DNA of 64,000 bases from Astragalus membranaceus (GCA_039519185.1 CM076848.1:127728371-127792370), one strand, 5' to 3'; positions 1 through 12,077 are shown, counted from the stretch's first letter. The notes: generated from the sequence alone by a model not told the origin. A program made the numbers and translations.

Positions 1-529
1 ATTCAACTAACACCAAATCAAACATCCAAATCAATCAATGGGTATTATAGGACCTATCCCCACATAACCCCATCATGAAACCTCATTATAAGAAAGAACC
101 CCACCCTTACCTTATAGTAGGAGAGCACCAATTCTCTTGATCGAGTCACCAAGAGAACCTCAGCAACACAGCTCCTCTCTGCTCCCTTGAATTCACGAAT
201 TCCTCTTCTTCCTCTCCCTTGGATATGCGCGCCGTCCCTCTCCTCTCTTCCTCTCTCTATTTCGCAACTTTTCTTTCTTTCTTTCTCCAAGCAATTCGCA
301 AATGAGCACCAAACCCTAGCCTAGGCGCTTCACCTATGCGCCTAGCTAGTGGGCTTGGATCACGGGCTTTCCTCCAGCTTAAGCCCGATCACTATCACCA
401 CCTCCTAATATTTAATTACACACCTCTTAATCAAACGCTACTATAATTACACCGACTAAAATAAATAAATAAATAATTAAATACCTAAATATTTAATTAA
501 ATAATTTAATTAAATATTTGGGCGTTACA
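1..529 (-). mobile_element. Terminal part of a Tekay-type LTR (left-truncated by window)
   Basis: This stretch closely matches the last ~0.5 kb (plus-strand view) of the two LTRs at 17928-22592 and 26054-28657. It shares the CT-rich run, the block on lines around 300-400 and the AT-rich end, and finishes in GGGCGTTACA. No polypurine tract follows position 529, so this is the outer (5') end of a minus-oriented element or a solo LTR; the rest lies outside the window. A small open frame on the minus strand inside it is not a gene. Confidence 0.85.
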
Positions 530-1045
530 CCATGGTCGGAAGAGATATCAAAACATGACGTCAGGGATCTGAGATCCAACGACAAAGTAACTTGTGGTGT
601 GAAGTTAGCCCCGCGCGGGGAAAAGAATTCCTCTCAAATTAATTGCTAGCTGAAGTTGGTGCTGATCCGTGGTAAGCCATTCTTATTGTTCTGGCGTGAA
701 TCTGGTCGCAGCATGTAAGACTGAAGATGACTTCGCCTGTACGCCGCTTTCTTAGCGACAGCGTTAACCGAAGTTCAAATCGATTGTGTCCCTAGCGATT
801 TATTTGGAACAGATATGTGACATTGGTGAACGCTACTCGGCGAGAGGAAGATGAGGTCGGTCTCAGTTTAACCGAATTGAATGTGCCACTGACCTCGACA
901 CCGAACACAACCTCAATGTCGAACTGGTACGTACTAAAGATTGATATGTCGCTGATCTCCGAACTCGCATCAGATACCAATCGTAACTGATCTTAGAGGG
1001 AATGCGTGCAGCGAAGTCGATTAGCCATTCCGTTCGGTGTTCACG
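530..1045. other. Unassigned intergenic DNA
   Basis: No protein family, RNA gene or element boundary is recognisable here. It continues after the hAT-like insertion into 2077-3263 and probably belongs to the same old, decayed locus. Only short frames are open. Confidence 0.6.
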
Positions 1046-1053
1046 CTCCAGGG

Positions 1054-2068
1054 CAGTGTTTTAAAAACTGGCTCGGCCCGGCCGGTCGAACCGGGAACCG
1101 GGGGGGTAACCGAGCCGGGCACGGTTTTGGATCGGCCATGCAGCAAACCGGTGGGAACCGGTCGGTTTTTGGAAAAACCGGTAACCCGGTGACCCGGCTC
1201 GAACCGGACCGGGTTGTGCATTTTGTTTTTTTTTTTTATCAAATCTTTGAACTGTAATTGGGAGGGGCCGCGCGAACGCAGGCCCCCACTAGTGATTGCC
1301 ATCTAGGTAAGTATGTTTTCCATTGACATATGCCTTCCTTTTATATCTCATTCTCCTCCTTGTTCCGTTCATTCTATCCGATGTGGGACTATTTGTAAAC
1401 TACTTAAAACAAAAGAGACTAAAAAAACCCTCAACAAAATGCCATTAGTGGGGTTTGAATCCCTGACCTGTTGAAAGCAAATGTTGAGCGCTACCATGAG
1501 GCTACCAATCTTATTGAAGATATTATTCATTTCAAATATATATAATTGGTACCTCTTTTCCAAAAAGTCAAGTACGCTCATCCTCATGGCATTAACTTGT
1601 AATATTAATATTATGTTTCAACAAACTTATTTAATATTAAGTATTTTTTTAAAGATTTATTTAATATTAAGTTGTTAACTTATGAAATTTGTTCTAAATA
1701 TTTATTGAAGCATGATATGAACTTTTAAAATTTATTTAATATATACCAAGCAAATAAAAATAAAATAGGCATGGTGTGTAATTTTAGCAAATTAAGTTTT
1801 ATAAGTATGAAATATATAGGTCCTGAAAATTTGGAATTTTTTTATATTTTAGTAGATATAAAATAGACATAGTTATTAATTTTACAGGGACGAAATTTAT
1901 ATTATATACTATATAGGTATTGAAAATTCTCGAAATAGAGACCGGGTCCGAGTCATCCGGTCCCGGTTTTGGTCATGCGGTTCAACTGTCGACCCCTCGG
2001 TCCGACCATTGACCCAGTGACCCGGTACCTTCACCGAGTCGGTCACCGGTCCGAGTTTTAAAACATTG
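1054..2068. mobile_element. Non-autonomous hAT-like DNA transposon, 1,015 bp
   Basis: The element is bounded by a perfect 8-bp duplication CTCCAGGG (1046-1053 and 2069-2076), the TSD length of hAT transposons. Its ends are imperfect inverted repeats: CAGTGTTTTAAAAACTGG at the left and, read inward from the right, CAATGTTTTAAAACTCGG. Both subterminal zones are rich in CCGG/GGTTCGAACC-like motifs (1070-1215 and 1935-2055) while the middle is AT-rich. No transposase is encoded, so movement would need a transposase in trans. hAT assignment rests on TSD length and CA(G/A)TG termini. Confidence 0.85.
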
Positions 2069-2076
2069 CTCCAGGG

Positions 2077-3263
2077 ATGAACAATACACATTCGTCTTTC
2101 CTCTCGAAGGCAACTACTGTCAAACCAAAAATTTAAAATTGATTGAAATTAAACTGTAGCAGATTTGTAAAGAAAACTCTTTCAAATTGTTCCAGAACCA
2201 CCACAGATCTTGAAAAGGATCTTGATAAAACCTTTCTAGCAAAGAAATTTATGGCGATCTTGTCGCGATCTTGATCTCTTCCCCGTGAATTCACCATTGT
2301 CGGTGTGGCTGAGAAATGAGAGCGAATAGAACTTCTCGCTAATGCTTTTGGTGTGATATCACATCTGATTTATAGTTGCAGAAAGTGCACAAAACCAATT
2401 TTGGTATTGCATCTCAACTCAAGCTTTTTGCCAGTGAATTTAGAATTGAAAGAAATTAAGTAAAGTGCATTTTGAGTACTTGAATAGGTAGATTTCTATG
2501 TAGGATCTTGCAGATCTTGATTTTGTGAATCCAATTTGGTTCAGATCCAGAATCTTGAAGTCCAACATGTGAACATATTTAAAAAAGATGAAAGGAACAG
2601 ATGTTGCGTGAATGTGCTGATTTCAGAATTTTGGAATCAGACCTCATTTATGGAAAACCGGACTTGAACCTCAAAGTTGTCGCCGTGAACAAGAAAAGAG
2701 CGATGACACTCCCACTGTGATCGCCAATGTTCAAAACGGAACTCAATAGAGAGAAAGATACCTCGCAGTGGTAGATCCGAGGTCAATCCAAGTATGTCTG
2801 AGTCGGTGAGGTCTCATGTCCGAGCTAGGAGGTCATTTGTCCGGGTCCAACCCCGGTGGTATCCGAGGTGAGCAAGAGCTAAGATGGACGTTGAAGTCGT
2901 CCACTCCGAGGTTGAGGTAGGGAGCTTTCGATATTGAGGTCGGGAGGTTGGTACCTGCAGACACTCTGATGCCAAAGTCAGCAAATGGAAGTCGAGAGGA
3001 AGTACCAAGGAATGAGGCGTACCTGATTGCAGGGGGTAGTACGCGGGAAGGGGTCACCCTTAGCCAAGGTTGAATCTGGGTCATGTGATTAGGAGAGGCT
3101 GATCTCAATCATTGAGCCCAACGCAGTAGAGGCTGACCCTGGGTAGAGGTTGACCCTGGCTGTTGCCTGGGCCAGGTCCAACGCTGGATTGAGTCAGTTT
3201 CTCAGCAGAGTGGGCTTTGGTCCAGACCGAAAAAGTTTCCCCCCAAGTCGAGGTCGGTCACGG
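2077..3263. other. Unassigned DNA, target of the Athila insertion
   Basis: I recognise no gene. The right part (about 2750-3260) is rich in GAGGTCGG/GTTGACCC-like words, suggesting an old decayed repeat, but no LTR ends, TSD or protein similarity support a specific call. The sequence resumes at 13614-13654 on the other side of the Athila element. Confidence 0.55.
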
Positions 3264-3387
3264 TAGTGTGATAAGTCTATTTTTAGAGTCTTTTTAATAG
3301 TTATTTTATTAAGTCTTTTTAGTATTTTAATTATATTTTTTATCTATTTTACTGCAAATGTTTACTTTTTATCTTTAGGTTTTATTT

Positions 3388-3660
3388 TGAAGCAATTTCG
3401 ACTGCTTCTGTCTCAGCAGGTTAAAATTCGACTGCATCTGTCAGAATTCGACTGCATCTGTCTTCCAGATTTCGACTGCATCTGTCAGAATTCGACTGCA
3501 TCTGCCTCCCAGAATTTCGACAGCATCTGTCTCCCAGAATTCGACTGCTTCTGTCAGAATTCGACTGCATCTGTCTTCCAGATTTCGACTGCATCTGTCA
3601 GAATTCGACTGCATCTGTCTCCCAGAATTCGACAGCATCTGTCTCCCAGATTCAACAGCA
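3388..3660 (+). repeat. CGACTGCATCTGTC minisatellite in Athila 5' LTR
   Basis: About ten imperfect copies of a unit containing TTCGACTGCATCTGTC, separated by AGAA or CTCCCAGAA spacers. Open frames across it on both strands are by-products of the repeat, not genes. The 3' LTR has a counterpart at 12258-12497. Confidence 0.9.
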
Positions 3661-3926
3661 CAACGCAAACTGGCGCAGAACTGGCGCAGGACAGGGCACC
3701 ATGGGCGCCAAAATGCAGTCAAAATTGGCTACGACCACTTGTTGGTGGCTACCTTTGCCAACTTGATTTTTTCACTTCTTTTTGACTATTTTGCCCCTCC
3801 ACTCATGTGCTTTGACCACTTGCTCATGTGCTTTGTCCACTTGAGGATAGCTTTTTGATGACTACCTTGGCCAACTTGATTTGCCACTTTTTCCTCTTTT
3901 GGACCATTTTGCCCCTCATATTTTCC

Positions 3927-3934
3927 TATAAATA
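3927..3934 (+). promoter_or_regulatory. Putative TATA box of Athila 5' LTR
   Basis: TATAAATA lies in the context CCTATAAATAGAGGC and is conserved in the 3' LTR (12772-12779) and in the related solo LTR near 19084. This fits the LTR polymerase II promoter; start site not visible. Confidence 0.6.
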
Positions 3935-4189
3935 GAGGCTTGATCCTCACTTGTAAAAAAGCTTGAATTTTGTTAGAAAATCAATGACAAAGGCTCTCTA
4001 AAGATTCATGACTTCAATTTACTCTTCATGTTTTTATGATTCTTGCTTATTTACTTTCTCGCCCTTTTAATTCTTGCTCCTTTACTTTATTGCCCCTTTA
4101 ATTTCTCGCTCTTTACTTTCTCGCTCTTTACTTTTCGCTCTTTACTTTCTCGCTCTTTTATTTTCCTTGCTATTTACTTTCTTGCCCCT

Positions 4190-4410
4190 TTTATTTTCTA
4201 AGTCATTTACTTTCTTACCCCTTTATTTCCCAAGTCATTTACTTTCTTGCCCCTTTATTTTCCAAGTCATTTATTTTCTTGCCCTTTATTTTCCAAGTCA
4301 TTTATTTTCTTGCCATTTATTTTCCAAGCCATTTATTTTCTTGCCATTTATTTTCCAAGCCATTTATTTTCTTGCCCTTTATTTTCCAAGCCATTTATTT
4401 TCTTTTCTCC
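4190..4410 (+). repeat. T-rich minisatellite in Athila 5' LTR
   Basis: Repeats of about 25-30 bp built on TTTATTTTCCAAGTCATTTA and TTTCTTGCCC. Repetitive hydrophobic open frames here are artefacts. The homologous array in the other LTR (13020-13410) is larger, so the two LTRs differ in array size. Confidence 0.85.
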
Positions 4411-4596
4411 TCTTTTGTCTACAATGATCATGAGTGAGTAGACTTTACTAAAACATTCCTTCTTTCTAAAAACACTTTCTTTTCAGTTAATCAACTTTGA
4501 AAAATTAAATTGGTAATCACCTAGGCTCTCCCTGTGGATCGATAACTCTTTTTATTACGCGATACGACTCGTGCACTTGCGAGCCTATCAAGTTTT

Positions 4597-4614
4597 TGGC
4601 GCCGTTGCCGGGGA
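4597..4614 (+). other. Primer-binding site, tRNA-Asp type
   Basis: TGGCGCCGTTGCCGGGGA begins six bases after the 5' LTR. It is complementary to the 3' end of plant tRNA-Asp (from general knowledge), the primer used by many Athila/Tat elements. Confidence 0.9.
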
Positions 4615-4701
4615 GGCAGTGATATTAATTAAGTTTTTCGAAATCGGTTAGACTGAAATTTTATTTTCTTTATTTTTACTTTTTCTTCTCTTGTCCCTCG
4701 A

Positions 4702-7700
4702 ATGCGAAGAACCAGAAGTTTCGGAGAAACTGTTCAACAAATTCCCGAAATCGAAAGGTTCTTACATAGAAGGAGGAGAGAAATTCCTGATAACCAAATG
4801 GCGGCTAATGAAAATCGTGCTCTCAAAGAGTACGCAACACCTTCAGCAGAGCCATCGGCTGCCATTGTACATCCAAATGTGGAAGCAAATAATTTTGAAC
4901 TCAAAACATCTCTACTTTCAATGGTTCAACAAAACCAATTTTCTGGTTCTCCCACGGAGGACCCAAATCTTCATATTTCAATTTTTCTAGAATACTGTGG
5001 AACTCTCAAATTAAACGGGGTACCTCCAGATGCCATAAGACTAAAACTCTTCCCTTTTTCATTAAGGGATAGAGTAAGAGCATGGCTACATTCTTTGCCT
5101 TCGAAATCCATTACCAGCTGGGGCCAGTTAAAACAAACTTTTCTTGCTAAGTTCTTTCCCCCGAGTAAAACAGCTCAAATGAGAAATCAAATTACTCGAT
5201 TTTCTCAAAACGACGGGGAATCTCTTTATGATGCTTGGGAACGTTTCAAAGAAATGTTAAGGCTATGCCCCCATCATGGACTAGAGAAATGGCTCGTTGT
5301 TCACACTTTTTATAATGGATTACAATATGCAACAAGAATGACTGTTGATGCAGCTGCAGGTGGAGCTTTAATGAACAAAAATTTTACTGAAGCTTATGCA
5401 CTCGTTGAAGATATGGCTCAAAACCATTGCCAATGGACAAGTGAGCGAGCCATAACGAATAAACCAGCCTCATCAAAAGAGCCAGGTAAGTATGAAATAT
5501 CTGCTGTTGATCATCTTACCTCAAAAGTGGACGCACTTTTTCAAAAATTTGAAAAATTAAATGTAAGTGCCGTCTCACAAACTTCTTCTCCTATTACTCC
5601 ACCATGTGAATTATGTGGGGTTGTTGGCCATATTGGAGCTGAATGCCAGCTTGAGGCGTCTAGTACTGGAAATGAGCATATTAACTATGCTCAAAAGGAA
5701 GATCCATTTTCAAATACTTATAATCCTGGGTGGAGGAATCATCCAAATTTTTCTTATAAAAATCCTCCACCCAATCCAGCACCTAGACCACCTCCTGTCT
5801 TTCAAAATCAAAGGGTTTTTAACAACCCACAAAACAACCCGCAAAAGTCGAACTTAGAATTTTTGATGGAAAAATTTGTGTCATCTCAAACAAAACAAAA
5901 TGAAGAATTCAAAAATCAAACTGGTTATTTGAATGACACACTTATCAAATTAGTATCAAAAGTCGACTCTATTGCCACTCATAATAAAATGCTTGAAAAT
6001 CAAATAACTCAAGTGGCAACACAGGTGGCTTCATCCTCTAAGTCTTCAGGGGTATTTCCTGGGCAACCAGAACAAAATCCAAAAGGCCAAATAAATGCCG
6101 TCACCCTTAGAAGCGGAAAACAATTAGAGGAACCAAGAGCAAACCAAGAAAAAATTGTGAGTGAAAAACATAATTTACCAGGTGAGCAAGAAGAGAAAGA
6201 AAAAGAGAAAGAACCAGAAAAAGAAAGAGAAGAGCCACACATCCCCCCACCACCATACAAACCACCCATTCCTTTTCCCCAAAGATTTGCAAAAAACAAA
6301 ATTGACGAGCAATTCAAAAGGTTTGTCGACTTGCTTAAAAAGCTTTACATCAACGTTCCTTTCACTGATGCATTGTCTCAAATGCCGTCTTATTCTAAAT
6401 TTTTGAAAGAAATTTTATCCAAGAAAAGAAAAATAGACGACTATGAGACGATTGCATTAACAGAGGAATGTAGTGCAATTATCCAGAACAAGCTGCCACA
6501 AAAACTCAAAGATCCAGGTAGTTTTTCCATACCTTGTGTGATTGGAAGTGAAACTATAAACAGAGAGATGTGCGATCTAGGAGCCAGTGTAAGTTTGATG
6601 CCTCTTTCTCTTTGCAATAGACTAGGGATAGGCGAACTTAAACCCACAAAAATGACAATACAGTTGGCAGATCGTTTCGTTAAATACCCCACTGGAATCT
6701 TAGAGGATATCCCTATCAAGGTAGGGCAAACTTTTATACCGGCAGACTTTGTTGTAATGGAAATTGAAGAAGACTCCCAAATTCCTATTCTTCTAGGGAG
6801 GCCTTTTTTAGCTACTGCAGGGGCAATAATTGACGTTAAAAACGGTAAGTTGGTTTTTAATGTGGGGGATGAAAAAGTTGAGTTTGAAGTTTCAAACTTC
6901 ATGAAGAGTCCATTTGTAAAAGACTCGTGCTGCAGGATTGATATTGTAGACTATTGCGTGCGAGACTGCTCTTTAGCATCATCTTCACAAGATAGTCTGG
7001 AAGATTGCCTTTTAGGCAACACAAATACAAATGCGGCAGGGGAAACCCAATTCTACATAAAACTTTTGGATGAAAATCCACCATCACAAGAGTTGGGTAC
7101 TGAAACTTTGGGTGAGGAAACACCTCGACCTCTCCCAAAAGAAACACCAAAAATAGAACTGAAGCCCTTACTATCATCTCTCAGGTATGAGTTCCTTGGC
7201 CCTAATTCTACTTTTCCAGTAATTGTAAATGCAAATTTGAAACAAAATGAGACTGAAAAATTGCTTAATGTTCTCAAGAAGTATCCCAAAGCCATAGGGT
7301 ATACTATTGAGGACATTAAAGGAATAAATCAGTCAATCTGCATACACAGAATACTACTGGAAGAGGACTATAAACCTTCTATCGAGCATCAAAGAAGATT
7401 AAACCCAAACATGAAAGAGGTTGTTAAAAAGGAAGTTTTAAAACTCCTTGATGCTGGGATAATATATCCTATTTCCGATAGTAAGTGGGTTAGTCCTGTT
7501 CAAGTAGTACCTAAGAAAGGAGGCTTAACAGTTATTAAAAATGAGAAGGATGAAAGCATTTCCACAAGGACAATTACGGGATGGAGAATGTGTATCGATT
7601 ACAGAAAGCTTAACAAAGCTACCCGGAAAGATCACTTCCCTCTCCCGTTCATTGATCAAATGCTAGAAAGGTTAGCACAACACTCACATTTCTGCTATTT

Positions 7701-10041
7701 GGATGGTTATTCGGGATTTTTCCAAATTCCCATCCACCCTAGCGACCAAGAAAAAACAACTTTCACATGTCCCTTTGGCACTTATGCCTATAGAAGGATG
7801 CCCTTTGGCCTATGTAATGCTCCTGCTACCTTTCAAAGGTGTATGATGTCCATATTCTCAGACTTTGTTGAAAACATAATGGAAGTGTTTATGGATGATT
7901 TTTCCGTCCATGGCTCAAATTTTGAAAACTGTTTAGCCAATCTGGAAAAAGTCTTAGAGAGGTGTGAGAAGGTAAACCTGGTTCTAAACTGGGAAAAGTG
8001 TCATTTCATGGTTAATGAAGGAATTGTCCTAGGGCACTTAATTTCTCATAGAGGTATTGAGGTAGGTCGTGCAAAAATTGAGGTGATTGAAAAAATGCTA
8101 CCTCCCACCACAGTAAAAGAGGTGAGAAGCTTTTTAGGCCATGCGGGTTTCTACCGCCGGTTCATAAAAGACTTCTCAAAAATTTCAAAACCTATGACAA
8201 GTCTGCTCCTTAAGGATGCAGCATTTATTTTTAACGATCTTTGTCTTGAAGCTTTTAACAGGTTGAAAAAGGCTTTAGTTACTACCCCGATCATACAGCC
8301 ACCAGACTGGAATCTTTCGTTCGAGATAATGTGCGATGCAAGCGACTATGCAGTTGGGGCAGTCCTGGGACAAAGAAAAGAGAAAAAATTGCATGCCATA
8401 TACTATGCAAGCAGGATCTTAGACGAGGCACAAATGAATTATGCCACAACTGAAAAAGAATTATTGGCGGTAGTTTTTGCCGTTGATAAGTTTCGATCAT
8501 ATTTGGTAGGTTCAAAAATCATCATTTTTACTGATCACTCGGCCATAAAATATTTGTTAAACAAAAAAGATGCCAAGCCGAGATTGATCCGATGGATTTT
8601 ACTCCTACAAGAATTTGATCTTGAAATAAGGGATAAAAAAGGCGTTGAAAATGTTGTGGCTGATCATTTGTCCCGTCTACAAGGAACAAAAGAAGAAGAG
8701 TTGCCACTTAATGATACATTTTTGGATGATCAACTCTTCTCATTGGGCAAAACTGAAGCACCATGGTATGCAGATTTTGTAAACTACCTTGCAGCAGGAG
8801 TACTCCCCCCAGATTTAAATTATCAGCAGAAGAAGAAATTCTTCCATGATCTTAAACAGTATTACTGGGACGAGCCACTGCTCTTTAAAAGGGGAGCAGA
8901 TGGGGTGTTCAGAAGATGCATTCCGGAAGAAGAGGTAAGTAACATTCTATACCATTGTCATTCTTCTTCCTATGGCGGCCATGCCAGTTCTTCAAAAACT
9001 GCTACGAAAATTCTACAATCTGGTTTTTATTGGCCGTCCCTTTTTAAAGACACGCATCAATTCATTTCTAAATGCGACCAGTGTCAACGCACCGAAAATA
9101 TTTCAAAAAGAAATGAAATGCCCTTAAATAATATCTTAGAGGTTGAAATTTTCGACGTCTGGGGTGTCGATTTCATGGGACCGTTTCCTTCTTCTTTTGG
9201 AAACCAATATATTCTGGTAGCCGTTGACTATGTGTCAAAATGGATCGAAGCCATTGCTTCTCCTACAAACGATGCAAAGGTAGTCATAAAACTTTTCAAA
9301 AAAATAATTTTTCCAAGATTCGGGGTCCCTCGTGTTGTCATAAGCGACGGAGGATCCCATTTCATCTCAAAACATTTTGAAATGTTACTGTTTGGAGTAA
9401 GGCACAAAATTGCAATGCCTTATCACCCTCAAACAAGCGGTCAGGTTGAGGTATCGAACAGAGAAATTAAAAGTATTTTAGAAAAAACTGTTTCGACCTC
9501 AAGAAAGGACTGGTCGGTAAAGCTCGATGATGCTCTCTGGGCTTATCGGACTGCGTACAAGACTCCCATAGGAATGACTCCTTTCAAATTAATTTATGGG
9601 AAGTCTTGCCACCTTCCGGTAGAACTAGAGCACAAAGCTTACTGGGCAATTAAACGCCTTAACCTGAACATGGAATTAGCCGGAGAAAAAAGAAAACTCC
9701 AACTAAACGAATTGGAAGAACTGCGATTGGATGCTTATGAGAATGCCAAACTTTACAAATAAAGAACAAAAAATTGGCATGATAAGCGTATTATTCGTAG
9801 AGAATTCAAGGAGGGTGACCTGGTGTTATTGTTTAATACCAGGCTAAAAATTTTTCCGGGAAAATTAAAGTCAAGATGGTCCGGTCCTTTTGAAATCCGT
9901 AAGGTTTACCCCTTCGGATCTGTAGAGATCTGGAGTGAGAAAACCGGATCGTTTAAAGTCAATGGTCAAAGGCTGAAAAATTATTTAATTGGTGACCCAA
10001 TTGAGAAAGAAACTAGTTTAGTTCTGCAGGATCCCAATTGA
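4702..10041 (+). pseudogene. Athila gag-pol polyprotein with one premature stop
   Basis: An open frame of 1,686 codons (4702-9762) encodes the polyprotein for a Ty3/gypsy life cycle. In order: Retrotrans_gag region (~70-250); zinc knuckle CELCGVVGHIGAEC (~302-315); aspartic protease with the Athila-like CDLGAS at ~624; reverse transcriptase with FMDD at ~1063; RNase H starting CDAS at ~1211; integrase HHCC zinc region (~1418-1461) and catalytic D, D, E at ~1490, 1549 and 1583. A TAA at 9760-9762 ends the frame, but the same frame stays open to 10041 and encodes the integrase C-terminal tail (FEIRKVYPFGS region). A single nonsense substitution therefore truncates integrase. The start is the first ATG after the PBS. 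gag and pol share one frame with no shift. Confidence 0.93.
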
Positions 10042-11020
10042 AATTCTGATCGTCAAGCTAGTGACGTTAAAAGAGCGCTGCGTGGGAGGCAACCCACGGC
10101 TTAATGTATTTTTCGATTTGTTGAAAAATAAAATACCCCAGGGCCGAGTATCCTGAACCAGACAGCCAGGTGAGCTCTCCTAACCCCTTTTGTTTTATTT
10201 GAAAAATCATTGAGGACAATGCCTAGTCCAAGCATGGGGGGTATTTTATTACTTTTATTAGGAATGTCTTTATTGCTTTGCCGAGTTTTTATCTTTTTGT
10301 ACTTTGAGTTGTATCTGCTCCCTCCATCAAGAAACTTTGTGAACCCTAAGCATGTTTTAGATAAGCCTTTTCTGGACAAAAATAATTTTTCAATTTTTCA
10401 TTAACAATCATCTAAGTGGACTGGTTGGGAACAACAAAATTGTATCATGGTTCGATTTCTACTTCTAGGGCTTTTTCACACACACACTATCGAGACTATT
10501 TTCAGTTATTAATACAAATAGAGGGACTGAAAAGAAACTAGTAACCTGGTTCTCTTGGTGACATTTACTAGATGCGCGGTTACTGGAGAAAAACGTCTGA
10601 GTTGGGGTATTTAAATATATATATATATATATATGCAAAACCAATTCAAAAAAATGCAAAAGTTAGTGCATTTTAAAATGTCAAAATAAATGATTAACAT
10701 GTAAAATCAAAAAGAAAAGAAAAATGCTTGAATACCCAACGTATAAAGACCCTCCTTTGAGACCCGGTCTTAGTAAATGGAGGACCCAAGCTTAAGAATG
10801 TTGGGGAACCGGTTCTATGATGACATTAATATCCTCTCTAGAGTAGTGATACTTTAAAGTTGTCTCTCAATTCCACAAGAAGCCCAAAATAGTAGCTCTC
10901 AAACCAAAGTGTTAAAATTGCCCCACAGTTCACTTAAGGTTTCGATATGAAAATAATTTTCCTCCAGAATTGGCCTAAAGATTTACACTGTTTTTGCTTG
11001 AGGACAAGCAAAGGTTCAAG
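10042..11020 (+). other. Athila 3' internal non-coding region
   Basis: No env-like frame is present. The stretch holds a small hairpin at 10081-10098, a purine-tract-like GAGGACAATG...AAGCATGGGGGG block at about 10213-10247 that resembles the real PPT region near 11000-11032, and a short TA microsatellite near 10613-10634. Confidence 0.8.
10081..10098 (+). other. Short hairpin just after Athila pol
   Basis: CGTGGG-AGGCAA-CCCACG forms a perfect 6-bp stem with a 6-nt loop, 40 bases after the end of the pol frame. A GGGAGGCAACCC word at this place is familiar to me from other Athila-like elements, suggesting an RNA-level role; function unknown. Confidence 0.5.
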
Positions 11021-11032
11021 CATAGGGGAGTT
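11021..11032 (+). other. Polypurine tract of the Athila element
   Basis: CATAGGGGAGTT lies directly before the TGATAAGT start of the 3' LTR, in the position of the plus-strand primer. Confidence 0.8.
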
Positions 11033-11286
11033 TGATAAGTCTATTTTTAGAGTCTTTTTAATAGTTATTTTATTAAGTCTTTTTAGTATTTTAATTATAT
11101 TTTTGATCTATTTTACTGCAAATGTTTACTTTTTAGGCTTAATTGCACTTTTGGTCCCCCTATTATGACCAATTTTCGATTTTGGTCCCTGAACTTTTAA
11201 TTTGACGATTTTGGTCCCCCTATTTTCCCAATTTGAAAAAATCAAGGTCCCCCACCCCAATTTTGACTCAGTTGACTGACTGATCC

Positions 11287-11316
11287 TACGTGGCAGCCCA
11301 CGTGGACTGCCACGTA
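11287..11316. promoter_or_regulatory. ACGTG cluster (G-box/ABRE-like) in left MULE arm
   Basis: Three ACGTG cores within 30 bp: TACGTGGC, CCACGTGG and GCCACGTA. They match the plant bZIP G-box/ABRE core. The cluster is mirrored in the other arm. Binding is untested. Confidence 0.45.
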
Positions 11317-12047
11317 GGCACACCCCCCCACCCCCCACCCCCCACCCTTCTTCTTCCTCGTGAACCCCCCTCCCCCCACCCCACCCCCACCCCCCCACCC
11401 ACCCCAACCCACCACCGACCCTACCCCACCCCACCCCAAACCACCACCGACCCCACCCACCCCCATCCCACCCCATCCCACCCCACCCCACCCCATCCCA
11501 CCCCACCCCACCCCACCCCACCCCACCCCACCCCCCACCGTGAACCCTCTCCCTCCCCACCCCACCCGCCCACCCCACCCCTCCCCGTCGCTCTCCCTCC
11601 CCTCCGCGTCGCTCTCTCTTTCCCTCCCCTCCGCGTCGCTCTCGCTCTCCCTCCCCTCCGCGTCGCTCTCGCTCTCCCTCCCCTCCCCTCCCCATCGGTC
11701 TCCCTCCCCCTCCTTCGTCGCCTCCCCATCGGTCTCCCTCCCCCTCCCCGTCGCTCTCTCTCTCTCTCCCTCTCTCTGCGCGAAGATCTCTCTCTCTCTC
11801 TCTCTCTCCCAGATCGCAGATTTGCGATCCTCTCCTCTCCCCGTCGCGTCGGTCGCTCTCGGTGGTGGGTTGGGTTGGGTTGGGGTGGGATGGGGGTGGG
11901 GTGGGGTGGGTGGGGTGGGGTGGGGTCGGTGGTGGGTTGGGGTGGGGTGGGGGGGGTGGGGGTGGGGTGGGGGGGAGGGGGGTTCACGAGGAAGAAGAAG
12001 GGTGGGGGTGGGGGGGTGGGGTGGGGGGTGGGGTGGGGGGGTGTGCC

Positions 12048-12077
12048 TACGTGGCAGTCCACGTGGGCTGCCACGTA
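12048..12077. promoter_or_regulatory. ACGTG cluster (G-box/ABRE-like) in right MULE arm
   Basis: Inverted counterpart of the cluster in the left arm, again with TACGTGGC, CCACGTGG and GCCACGTA, so the element carries six cores. Confidence 0.45.

Larger units (their letters stand above)
3269..4590 (+). repeat. 5' LTR of the Athila element (1,322 bp)
   Basis: It starts TGATAAGTC and ends GAGCCTATCA. It holds a CGACTGCATCTGTC minisatellite, a TATA box, and a T-rich minisatellite based on TTTTCCAAGTCATTTA. The same modules recur in the 3' LTR, where the T-rich array is longer and a MULE has inserted. Confidence 0.95.

Noticed and set aside
966..986. Weak primer-binding-site-like word (ATCAGATACCAA, minus strand)
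   Set aside because: Two mismatches to the iMet PBS, and no LTR end or purine tract supports a retroelement there.
3388..3660. Tandem repeat that could be read as a repeat protein on either strand
   Set aside because: Minisatellite within an LTR, also present in the second LTR; no start context or domain.
4074..4441. Hydrophobic frame looking like a membrane protein (also 12888-13456)
   Set aside because: Arises from the T-rich TTTTCCAAGTCATTTA minisatellite of the Athila LTR.
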